A stretch of DNA of 64,000 nt. It comes from Salinibacter sp. 10B. Its GTDB lineage: Bacteria > Bacteroidota > Rhodothermia > Rhodothermales > Salinibacteraceae. The position numbers were made by a program, and so were the translations under genes. The stretch is from positions 198,318 to 262,317 of the forward strand of contig NZ_MQWC01000004.1 in assembly GCF_002954405.1 (NCBI RefSeq), read 5' to 3'. Of the stretch, positions 54,606-62,481 are shown piece after piece. Numbering within the stretch: the first letter of the stretch is position 1; each line of letters begins with the position of its first letter. The notes below the pieces were generated by a model. It saw only the letters and a program-made list of their open reading frames with translations. It did not search any database and was not told the origin of the DNA.

Positions 54606-54979
54606 CGGAAGGGACAGAAGGAAAGACGTGCGGCTGAGGATCCGCCTTCACAGTGATAGAGTAGGGTTTAGGTCTCCTAGGGTCAACCTATTGGGGCTGG
54701 GAGAATGCCTCAGCGGACGGCTTCACGGACTGTGAACATGGGAGCAGTGTTCTGAGACGCTTCTCGAAAGGTACGAAGCTTCAGGACGGACACCGCGGAC
54801 ACCTGCTGCGGGGCATTGAAGAGGGAGGGGAGGAGAGGCAGCCGTTCCTCGCTTGCGGACCGAGGGCTACCAGTGACGCATCCGACCTTCACGTGGATGG
54901 TCCCAGATTGCTGAACTTGTGCTCCAGAGGGAAGTAGCTTAAAGACGTTACGAGAGTTTCAGAGTCAAACAGATCTATT
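54606..54979. other. 374-bp divergent intergenic region
   Basis: This gap holds the promoters of the thiolase and rRNA methyltransferase genes, which face away from each other. A minus-strand frame of 60 residues has no recognisable content. Nothing else is seen. Confidence 0.4.
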
Positions 54980-55786
54980 GTGGAGTCCCTATCGGAAGAT
55001 GACACGGCTGCCGTCATTGGGCGGCAGCCCGTCCTCGAAGCCCTTCAGCGCGAAGACGTCGGCATTGAAAAAGTGATGCTTCGGCAGGGGGCGAGCGGCA
55101 GTCGGATTGGAGAAATCCGAGCCCTTGCTCAAAAGCGCCGCGCGCCCGTACAGTACGTACCGGAGGCACGGCTGCGGCACGAATCGGATGGTGCCGAGCA
55201 CCAGGGCGTGGTTGCGATTACGGCGCCGTTCCGCTACCGGGAGGTGGACGATATGCTTTCAGAGATCGCCCCCTCCTGGGCGGACGTGAAGGCCCAGACG
55301 CCGCTCCTCCTTGCCATCGACCGCGTGACGGATCCCCGCAACTTTGGGGCCATTCTCCGCAGCGCGGTGGCGGCGGGGACCGACGGTGTGATTGTGCCAA
55401 CGCGCGAGATGGCGCCCCTCAACGCCGCTGCGATCAAGGCCAGTGCGGGTACGGCCCCCCGCATTCCTGTAGCGCGCACCGACGACCTACCCCGCGTTCT
55501 CACCCAGGTCAAGGAGCGAGGCTATTGGGTTGTGGGAGCCGAGGGCACCGCGGAGACCACACTCTGGGACGCGGAGTGGGACCGCCCGATCGTGGTTGTG
55601 ATGGGGAGTGAGGGCGAAGGCCTAGCGCCGGACGTAGCAGAGGCCTGCGACGATCTCGTCTCTATTCCGATGCGCGGCCCCGTGGAGTCTCTCAACGTAT
55701 CCGTGGCAGCGGGCCTGCTTCTCTTTGCCGCCGCCCGTCCCCGAACCGAGTCTGGGAGTGCCCTTTCGGAGGAGACGGGCGGATGA
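54980..55786 (+). CDS. rlmB: 23S rRNA (guanosine-2'-O-)-methyltransferase RlmB-like
   Basis: This is a 268-residue SPOUT/TrmH-family methyltransferase expected to methylate a ribose in 23S rRNA. An N-terminal substrate-binding domain (VIGRQPVLEAL, residues 12-22) precedes the knotted catalytic domain with motif 1 VTDPRNFGAILRSA (about 114-127), motif 2 VVMGSEGEGL (about 206) and motif 3 SIPMRGPVESLNVSVAAG (about 230). The start is a GTG at 54980; no ATG is in a useful place. Other SpoU-family targets (tRNA) are possible but the domain order fits RlmB. Confidence 0.87.
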   Translation: MESLSEDDTAAVIGRQPVLEALQREDVGIEKVMLRQGASGSRIGEIRALAQKRRAPVQYVPEARLRHESDGAEHQGVVAITAPFRYREVDDMLSEIAPSWADVKAQTPLLLAIDRVTDPRNFGAILRSAVAAGTDGVIVPTREMAPLNAAAIKASAGTAPRIPVARTDDLPRVLTQVKERGYWVVGAEGTAETTLWDAEWDRPIVVVMGSEGEGLAPDVAEACDDLVSIPMRGPVESLNVSVAAGLLLFAAARPRTESGSALSEETGG

Positions 55787-55801
55787 GGGTCGCAAGAAGC
55801 G

Positions 55802-57214
55802 CTACTCACTGGCCTCCGTCGTACGCAGTGCCTCTGTAACCGACGTGAGGTTGAGGTCAAGAAGATCGGCCAGGGCCTCGCTTACATACGTGTTGTCGTG
55901 GTTGCCGACGAAGCGGTTTGCCCCCGGTCCGTACGCGTACAAGCTGACGTCCACGGCGGTATGGGCATGGCTCGTCCAGCCGACCAGGGCCTCTCGGTTC
56001 ACGATCGGAGAGACGGCTTTGCCGAGCGTGTACTTTCCTTCTACGTCCACGAGGCGGTCGAGGCGCTCGTCCGACAGGTCCGACACCCCAGTAAGCCGCG
56101 TCAACGTGTCGGCGATCCGTTGCCGCACCGTGGTCGGATCGGCGTTGGAGGAGCGGTGGGCGCGAATGCTATCGGCAATGGCGGCGCTGGAGGCCGTCAC
56201 GTCGGCAAGGGCGTCCGGATGCCAGGAATAGATGCCCTCTCCGTTTCGATTTCGGCCCAACGTGAGCCCCCCAGTCTCGTGATCAGACACGATGACCACG
56301 AGCGTATTCTCGTCGCGATGGGCGGCGTCGAGGGCAACATTGACGGCCTCATTGAAAGCGAAGATGTCGTGGAGATGGGCAGCGGCATCATTGGCGTGGC
56401 CCGCATGGTCGATGCGACTGCCCTCCACCATCAGAAAGTAGCCCTCCCGAGTGTCGGACAGAGCGTCGATGGCCGTTTCCGTCATGGTCGCCAGGCTCGG
56501 CTGCTGCGTCTGGTCGCGGTCGATCTCATAGGCCATGTGCCCGTCGCTGAAGAGCCCGAGGAGAGGGGCCGTGTTCGTTTGGCTGAGCTCATTGGCGGTT
56601 TCGACGATCTGGTACCCCTTTCGACGGGCGGTCTCAAAGAGGTTCCGCTCGTCGTTGCGGGCACTGTTCGCCATTGTTTCCGGAAGGAAGTGGCGTCGTC
56701 CGCCGCCGAGAAGGACGTCGATCTCTTTATTGAGCTGCTGCCGTGCGATTTCGTTTTCCTGGTCACGGTCCGGCACATGGGAAGAGAAGACGGCCGGCGT
56801 TGCGTGGGTGATTCGGCTCGTCGCCACAAGGCCCGTGGCCAATCCCTGGCGCTGGGCCCCTTCAAGCAGCGTGCCCACCGGCCGCTTCGTCGTATCCACT
56901 GCAATCGCTCCGTTGTAGGTTTTTACGCCGGTGGCAAGGGCCGTGCCGCCGGCTGCCGAGTCGGTAATGCGGCTCTTTGCGGAGAAGGTGCGACTGCTTC
57001 CGACGTGGAGGCTGTCGTAGGGGAGCTCCGTGGTGCCGTCGCGCCACCGCAAGAAATCGCGGGCCATCGTGACGCTCGCTGGACCGAAGCCGTCGGGAAT
57101 CATCAGGATGACGTTGGTTGGTCCGTCTTCAGCGGGTGCGTTCGGCGCACGCTGAGCATGAAGGGGGCCGGCGAGGGTGAATAGAAGAGAGAGGGCAAGG
57201 AGCAAGCGGGTCAT
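55802..57214 (-). CDS. phoA: Alkaline phosphatase
   Basis: This is a 470-residue exported phosphomonoesterase. The signal peptide is LLLALSLLFTLAGPLHAQ. The metal- and phosphate-binding motifs are seen: VILMIPDGFGPASVTMAR near residue 35, the nucleophile in RITDSAAGGTALATGV near 80, HVPDRDQENEIAR, VEGSRIDHAGHANDA near 265, and VIVSDHETGGLTL near 305. The frame could start at TTG 57217, but the ATG at 57214 is preferred. Its stop is close to that of the convergent rRNA methyltransferase gene. Role: phosphate release in the periplasm, possibly under phosphate limitation; no Pho box was identified. Confidence 0.93.
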   Translation of the reverse strand: MTRLLLALSLLFTLAGPLHAQRAPNAPAEDGPTNVILMIPDGFGPASVTMARDFLRWRDGTTELPYDSLHVGSSRTFSAKSRITDSAAGGTALATGVKTYNGAIAVDTTKRPVGTLLEGAQRQGLATGLVATSRITHATPAVFSSHVPDRDQENEIARQQLNKEIDVLLGGGRRHFLPETMANSARNDERNLFETARRKGYQIVETANELSQTNTAPLLGLFSDGHMAYEIDRDQTQQPSLATMTETAIDALSDTREGYFLMVEGSRIDHAGHANDAAAHLHDIFAFNEAVNVALDAAHRDENTLVVIVSDHETGGLTLGRNRNGEGIYSWHPDALADVTASSAAIADSIRAHRSSNADPTTVRQRIADTLTRLTGVSDLSDERLDRLVDVEGKYTLGKAVSPIVNREALVGWTSHAHTAVDVSLYAYGPGANRFVGNHDNTYVSEALADLLDLNLTSVTEALRTTEASE

Positions 57215-57791
57215 CAAAAGGGGGGGTTGCGATGCAGGAGACTGGACGCTACCATCCTTTCGGAATTGGATGGCGATGGGGCAGTTCCGTGGGCGCCCGA
57301 AGGCTGGAACGGAGAAAACAGAATCCTAAAGGTCCAGCTTCGCAGGAGCGCTTCAGGGGGCGAAAAAGAGGGCGATACTGTCGAGCACGTGAGGTTCCGC
57401 GCCGCAGAAATGAGCAGAAGGAGATCGGTCTCCGCGTGTGCGGAGGTACACTGCTCCAAATTGTCACCATTGCGGTCCGTTGGGCGAAATGCCCTCAGTT
57501 CGACCGGAACGAATGACACTCTGTCGCGGGGGGGGGATACATATCGTGCATAGATTCGCAAGGGAAAAGGAAAAATCCAAATTCCAGCAGACGTCCAGGT
57601 GCCCCTGTTCGTCTATGCTTGTTGCGCGTCCCTCAACGGCGAAGCGGACTCACACAACCAGAATACCAGTACACGTTCGTTTCCGATTGACACCCCCACC
57701 TGTGCTCCCTACTTTGCCGATACTGTTATATGCAGACCGTCGTGCGTCTGCATTCTGCTCATCCGCTTGCCCACGAATACCTTTGTTTGCC
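57215..57791. other. 577-bp divergent intergenic region
   Basis: This lies between alkaline phosphatase (minus) and the lipoprotein gene (plus). It has a G9 tract at 57528-57536 and no supported gene. Open frames across it are the upstream extension of the lipoprotein frame and unrelated short frames. Confidence 0.45.
57528..57536. repeat. G9 homopolymer tract upstream of the lipoprotein gene
   Basis: Nine consecutive G bases lie 255 bases before the lipoprotein start. Slippage here could change promoter spacing, but no promoter is defined, so phase variation is only a possibility. Confidence 0.45.
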
Positions 57792-58619
57792 ATGGTTCGA
57801 TCCTCAATCTCTCGCGTCCTCCAAGGGCCTCTCGCTCTTGTTCTTGCGCTGCTTTTTGTACTCGCCGGGTGTGGAGGCGGAAGTGGCGGAGGGGAAGGGG
57901 CCGGCGTCCAGATTGAGAAGGGCGAGCGTTCCCCTTCCATCAATGGGGCCGCCGCACTGATCACCGCTCCTGCTGATAGTGCTGTTCTCGATAGCCCGAA
58001 CGTGTCGACCGTCGTGGAGGCTGAGAATTTTGAGACTGGGATTCAGACGGATACGAAGCGTGCCGGTCAGATTGCCAATTCGAGCAATGGGCAGCACTTC
58101 CACCTCATCCTCGACAACGGACCATACATGGCCAACTATGAGGCCGGGGAATCCTTTGACTTGGGGAACTTGGAGCCGGGGGCCCACACGCTCTTTGCCT
58201 TCCCGAGCCGCTCCTACCACGAGAGCGTGAAGAGTGACACCAGCTACGACTACATCAACTTCTATGTTGGAGAGGAGTCCGGCGAGTTTATGCTGAACCT
58301 CGACGACCCTGCGATCATCTACAGCCGTCCAAAGGGCACCTACAGTGGCGCCGGGGCCGAACGCATCATGCTGGACTTTTACCTCCACAACGTGGAGCTC
58401 AGCAGTGACGGGTACAAGGCCCGCTACACAATTCGGGATGGAAATGGCAACGAGGTGGCCTCAACCACACTGTCGGAATGGGCACCTGCCTTCGTCACGG
58501 GCCTCTCTTCGGGTACCTACGAGGTGAACCTGCAGCTCCTCGACGGGGAGGGCAACGTTGTGCCTGGGCCCACGAACGACACGACCCGAGAGATTGAGGT
58601 GAAGACCGGCGGGGCGTAA
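57792..58619 (+). CDS. Unrecognised lipoprotein
   Basis: This is a 275-residue exported lipoprotein. The lipobox is VLAGC (about residues 23-27), followed by a Gly-rich linker (GGGSGGGEGAG) that probably holds the domain away from the membrane. The mature part is rich in Tyr, Asp and Thr strands. Two beta-sandwich-like halves can be guessed: one around residues 50-170 (VVEAENFETGIQTD, FHLILDNGPYMANYEAGESF) and one around 185-270 (IMLDFYLHNVELSSDGYKAR, YEVNLQLLDGEGNVVPGPTN). I do not recognise a family. ATG 57792 is chosen. The long upstream frame lacks a signal peptide. No neighbour shows its role. Confidence 0.7.
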   Translation: MVRSSISRVLQGPLALVLALLFVLAGCGGGSGGGEGAGVQIEKGERSPSINGAAALITAPADSAVLDSPNVSTVVEAENFETGIQTDTKRAGQIANSSNGQHFHLILDNGPYMANYEAGESFDLGNLEPGAHTLFAFPSRSYHESVKSDTSYDYINFYVGEESGEFMLNLDDPAIIYSRPKGTYSGAGAERIMLDFYLHNVELSSDGYKARYTIRDGNGNEVASTTLSEWAPAFVTGLSSGTYEVNLQLLDGEGNVVPGPTNDTTREIEVKTGGA

Positions 58620-58705
58620 CTGGCCGTCGTCGAGGGAACGTTGGAGGGGATCTGCCGGTCGGGGGAGGCGTCCACTTGTGCATCTGAACCGGACTTTACG
58701 CAGTG

Positions 58706-60358
58706 ATGAGATTTCTCCCACACTCTTGGCCAGCGGTGCTTCTCGGACTTGTCGGGAGCCTTCTGGTGGGGGCTGGGGCGTCCTGTGCCCAGCCCACGCC
58801 TGGCCCGGCTGCACGCCCCCAGCCGGGCATAGACGTGCAAGACTACGACTTCGACCTGACACTGGCTGACACGACCGATCGGATTGAGGGAACGGCTACG
58901 GTCCGACTCAACGTTACGACGGATACCCTTTCCGCCATCCGTCTCGACCTTGTCGGCCCCCCAGAGGCTTCGGACGATCCTGGCATGCGGGTCACGGCGG
59001 TGCTTGCGGACGGAGATTCGGTGTCCTACACGCACGCGAACGATATTCTGCGTATTACGCCGAGTGGGCTTGCCGATAATCAAACCCGTACCCTTCGGAT
59101 CCATTATGCCGGCGTGCCCGCCGATGGGCTTATTATTGGTACGAATCGGCACGGGGACCGGACGTTCTTTGGCGACAATTGGCCGAACCGCGCGCGCCAC
59201 TGGCTCCCCGTCGTGGATCACCTCGCCGATAAGGCGACCGTTGAGTTTGAAGTCACGGCGCCGGCGAAGTACGACGTGGTGAGCAACGGAGCCCTGGTCC
59301 ACGACTCCACGAGTGGGGATAATCGCGTCACCCACTGGCGTTCGGATGTCCCGCTGCCGCCGAAGGTGATGATTATTGGCGTTGCCGACTTCGTTGTAGA
59401 CACGGTGGCCACCGTTGATGGGGTGCCGGTGCAAAGTTGGGTGTACCCGGAGGATCAGGGGCCGGGCTTTCAGGATCTCGGACAGGCGCCCCCGATTGTT
59501 CGCTTCTTTGAAGAGAAGCTTGGGCCGTATCCCTACGAGAAGCTCGCCAATGTGCAGTCGGCCACGCGGTACGGCGGAATGGAAAATGCCGCCGCCATTT
59601 TTTACAGCGAGCAGTCGGTCGCAGATGGAAAGGATGATACGCCTCTTCTGGCCCACGAGATAGCGCATCAGTGGTACGGCAATACGGTGACGGAGGCAGA
59701 CTGGCCGCACCTCTGGCTCAGCGAGGGCTTTGCGACGTATCTTACGGGGCTTTATCTGGAGCACGCCCGGGGCGCGGACGCCTTCACGCAGTACATGACC
59801 AAGGCACGTGCACGGGTGGTCCAGTTTCACGAGCAGAGGCCGGACGCGCCGCTCGTCGATACTACGTACAGCGATCCCAACGAGCTGCTGAATACCAATC
59901 CCTACCAGAAAGGAGCCTGGGTCCTACACATGCTCCGACACAAGGTGGGTGTGGATACGTTTTGGGCGGGCCTGCAGACCTATTATGACCGTTTTCGCAA
60001 TCAGAACGCGAGCACACGAGACTTTCGGGCGGTCATGGAAGATGTGTCGGACCAAGATCTGAAGGCTTTCTTTGATCAATGGACGCGCCGTGCGGGGCAC
60101 CCGGTCATTGACGGGACGTGGCGATATGACGCCCCGGCCGGGGAGTGTGTCCTGTCACTCCGGCAGACGCAGGACGAGGCGCCGTTTCACGTGCCGGTGG
60201 ACGTTCAGGTGTCGGCACAGACGACCCGTACCACCACCGTCTCCCTAAACAGGCGGGAGACGACCACACGGGTCGACTGTCCGGAAGCACCGTCGTCCGT
60301 GGCGCTCGATCCCGACACGCGACTGCTGGCGGAATTGTCGATTTCGCAGGCTGAGTGA
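58706..60358 (+). CDS. Secreted M1-family aminopeptidase
   Basis: This is a 550-residue exported zinc aminopeptidase. The N-terminal signal peptide (LLGLVGSLLVGAGASCA) is visible. The substrate-binding GGMENAAAIFY and the zinc motif HEIAHQWYGN...LWLSEGFATYL are intact and in the expected order. The length is shorter than full M1 enzymes such as PepN because the C-terminal helical domain is absent; the protein ends after an immunoglobulin-like domain. A GTG at 58703 sits directly before the chosen ATG at 58706. Function: peptide trimming outside the cytoplasm. Confidence 0.92.
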   Translation: MRFLPHSWPAVLLGLVGSLLVGAGASCAQPTPGPAARPQPGIDVQDYDFDLTLADTTDRIEGTATVRLNVTTDTLSAIRLDLVGPPEASDDPGMRVTAVLADGDSVSYTHANDILRITPSGLADNQTRTLRIHYAGVPADGLIIGTNRHGDRTFFGDNWPNRARHWLPVVDHLADKATVEFEVTAPAKYDVVSNGALVHDSTSGDNRVTHWRSDVPLPPKVMIIGVADFVVDTVATVDGVPVQSWVYPEDQGPGFQDLGQAPPIVRFFEEKLGPYPYEKLANVQSATRYGGMENAAAIFYSEQSVADGKDDTPLLAHEIAHQWYGNTVTEADWPHLWLSEGFATYLTGLYLEHARGADAFTQYMTKARARVVQFHEQRPDAPLVDTTYSDPNELLNTNPYQKGAWVLHMLRHKVGVDTFWAGLQTYYDRFRNQNASTRDFRAVMEDVSDQDLKAFFDQWTRRAGHPVIDGTWRYDAPAGECVLSLRQTQDEAPFHVPVDVQVSAQTTRTTTVSLNRRETTTRVDCPEAPSSVALDPDTRLLAELSISQAE

Positions 60359-60528
60359 GTGTTGCTGGGAGAGGGAGGCGGGAGCACAACTCGTGCTGCA
60401 TGATTGTAGACCGTGATCGGTCGAGGGACGTCCCTCCCTGGGTTCAATCCGGTATTCTCTCTACAACCGGGAACTGATTATCGGGGCGGCCGAATGCCCT
60501 CATCTCCACACGCACAACCGTAGACCAC

Positions 60529-61842
60529 ATGAGCACCCCAATCTGGCATAAGGACGGTACCACGGCCGACGACTGGGTAACCCGTTTCACCGTGGGCGAC
60601 GATTATGAGTGGGACCGGCTGTTGCTGCCCTACGACGTGAAGGCAACCCGGGCACACGCCTGGGGACTTCGGCAAATCGAGGTGCTGACGGAAGCGGAGT
60701 GGCAGGAGGCACAGAGCGCCCTCGATGCTTTGCTGGCGGCCTTTGAGGCCGGAGAGGTGACCGTTACGCCCGAAGATGAGGACAGCCATACGGTCATCGA
60801 GCGGTTTTTGACCGAGGAGGTGGATGAAGTGGGACGCAAGGTCCATACGGGCCGCTCCCGAAACGATCAGGTGCTGGCAGCCCTGCGTCTTTATTTCCAA
60901 GACGCTCTCGCCCGGATTGGACGAGAGACGGCTGCTCTTAGCGATGCCCTCTGCTCGCTCGCTGATCGACATGAAGACGTGCTGCTGCCCGGGTATACTC
61001 ATCTGCAACGGGCAATGCCGTCTACGGTGGCGCTCTGGGCCCTCGGGTACGCCGAAACGCTGGCCGATGACCTGGACGCCGTGAAACACGTCCGCCGGAA
61101 AGTCAACGTATCGCCGCTGGGCAGTGCGGCGGGGTATGGCGTGCCGGTGCTGGACCTGCCACGGGAGGCGGTGGCCGACCGCCTGGGATTTCGCGGCGTG
61201 CAGACTCACGCTCCCGCCGTCCAACTGGCCCGAGGGAAGCACGAACTTGCTGTAGCGCATGCCTGCACGCAGGTGGGGGCCACGTGCAACCGGCTGGCGT
61301 CCGACCTCATTCTGTATACAACCGCCGAATTTGACTTTGTGGAGTTGCCCCCGGAGCACTGTACGGGCAGCAGCATCATGCCCCAGAAGCAGAATCCGGA
61401 TGTGCTGGAACTGGCTCGGGCGTACCACCACCGCCTGACGGCCGAGATGCAGTCCCTTGCCACGGGCCCCTCGAATCTGCCGGGAGGGTACCATCGAGAT
61501 CTCCAGCACACAAAGGGGGCTGTGATGCGCAGTCTTCAGATTACGAGCGATGTACTCACGGCCCTGCGGGAGATCGTAGAGGGCGTTACGTTCAAGACCG
61601 AACGGACCGAAGCCGCCTGCACGCCCGAACTCCTGGCCACATACCGGGCCCTTAAGCGCGTGGAGGCGGGGATCCCGTTTCGCACTGCCTACCGTGAGGC
61701 CGCAAAAGAGGAAGAATCGACGTCCCTAACTCCGGACCAGATTCTTGGGACGTACGTGACGGATGGCAGTCCCGGACACGAGCGTCCAGAGCTCGTCCGC
61801 AAGCGGCTTGCAACGCACACCGACTGGATTGGAAGCCCGTGA
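60529..61842 (+). CDS. argH: Argininosuccinate lyase
   Basis: This is a 437-residue enzyme of arginine synthesis splitting argininosuccinate into arginine and fumarate. The fumarase-superfamily signature GSSIMPQKQNPD lies at 280-291 with the catalytic serine (about S282). Other typical stretches are HTGRSRNDQV near 104, LPGYTHLQRAMPST near 152 and LPGGYHRDLQ near 318. It is about 20 residues shorter than E. coli ArgH, mostly at the C-terminus, which is normal for some phyla. No other arg gene is nearby. Confidence 0.95.
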   Translation: MSTPIWHKDGTTADDWVTRFTVGDDYEWDRLLLPYDVKATRAHAWGLRQIEVLTEAEWQEAQSALDALLAAFEAGEVTVTPEDEDSHTVIERFLTEEVDEVGRKVHTGRSRNDQVLAALRLYFQDALARIGRETAALSDALCSLADRHEDVLLPGYTHLQRAMPSTVALWALGYAETLADDLDAVKHVRRKVNVSPLGSAAGYGVPVLDLPREAVADRLGFRGVQTHAPAVQLARGKHELAVAHACTQVGATCNRLASDLILYTTAEFDFVELPPEHCTGSSIMPQKQNPDVLELARAYHHRLTAEMQSLATGPSNLPGGYHRDLQHTKGAVMRSLQITSDVLTALREIVEGVTFKTERTEAACTPELLATYRALKRVEAGIPFRTAYREAAKEEESTSLTPDQILGTYVTDGSPGHERPELVRKRLATHTDWIGSP

Positions 61843-62481
61843 TTCATATTCTGAGCTCGACTTTGGCCATTTGACTTCGACCAATCCTCGTTTCTAGAAG
61901 ATGGAGGCCGGTAGGCGTAGTATTTATTTGATGTCGGGGGCAAACCGCGACATGGAAATAATCAAAAAGTGCCTCAATCCGCTGGAATAGGCAGTTTTTC
62001 GGTCATTCGAAAGCGCCAAAGTCGAGCTGAGAGCTCGTGTTGGAATATGGAAGAGGGGCTGGTTTGGAAGGGAGCGCGGTCTTTGAAGGGCATCCTGACA
62101 CCTCCGCTAGGAATTGCGGATACGTGTGATCGGATATTTAAACCGATCTACTGGACAACGTACCGGTGTGACTATTTCGCTGAAGCCAAAAGGGGAGGCC
62201 CTCCGGATCCTTATCCGAGGAAGACTGCGTCCCTAGAGACTGTTTTGGTTTCAACGGTGGCAGTTTATGCAGAGCGCGACGACTGCAGATTGTCGCGATC
62301 CGACGGGGAGGTCCTCCAATCCCCGCGAAATTTCTCGTCGATTCTCAACCCGCTCAAAAATCAAAACAGTCTCCTAGAACTGAAATAATTTATTCAATTA
62401 GAGTTCACCCCCTACAGCCCGGGTTCTTCCTCGCGAACGCGAAGCAGTCTTGACATTCGAGCCCGGAGGGTGTTCACTAAG
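61843..62481. other. 639-bp intergenic region before the TolC-like gene
   Basis: No gene is supported. A 139-residue frame at 61969-62388 has no recognisable content. Small repeats include CGAGCT-GAG-AGCTCG at 62023-62037. The last 100 bases are AT-rich (near 62380-62410) and carry a GGAGGG ribosome-binding site at 62465-62470 before the GTG start. Confidence 0.45.

Noticed and set aside
55898-57184. Plus-strand frame of 428 residues opposite alkaline phosphatase
   Set aside because: Antisense shadow; the minus strand has all phosphatase motifs.
60478-61509. Minus-strand frame opposite argH
   Set aside because: The plus strand is a complete argininosuccinate lyase; the frame has no motif.
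61969-62388. 139-residue hypothetical protein before the TolC-like gene
   Set aside because: No recognisable family, irregular composition, no ribosome-binding site; it lies in promoter sequence.
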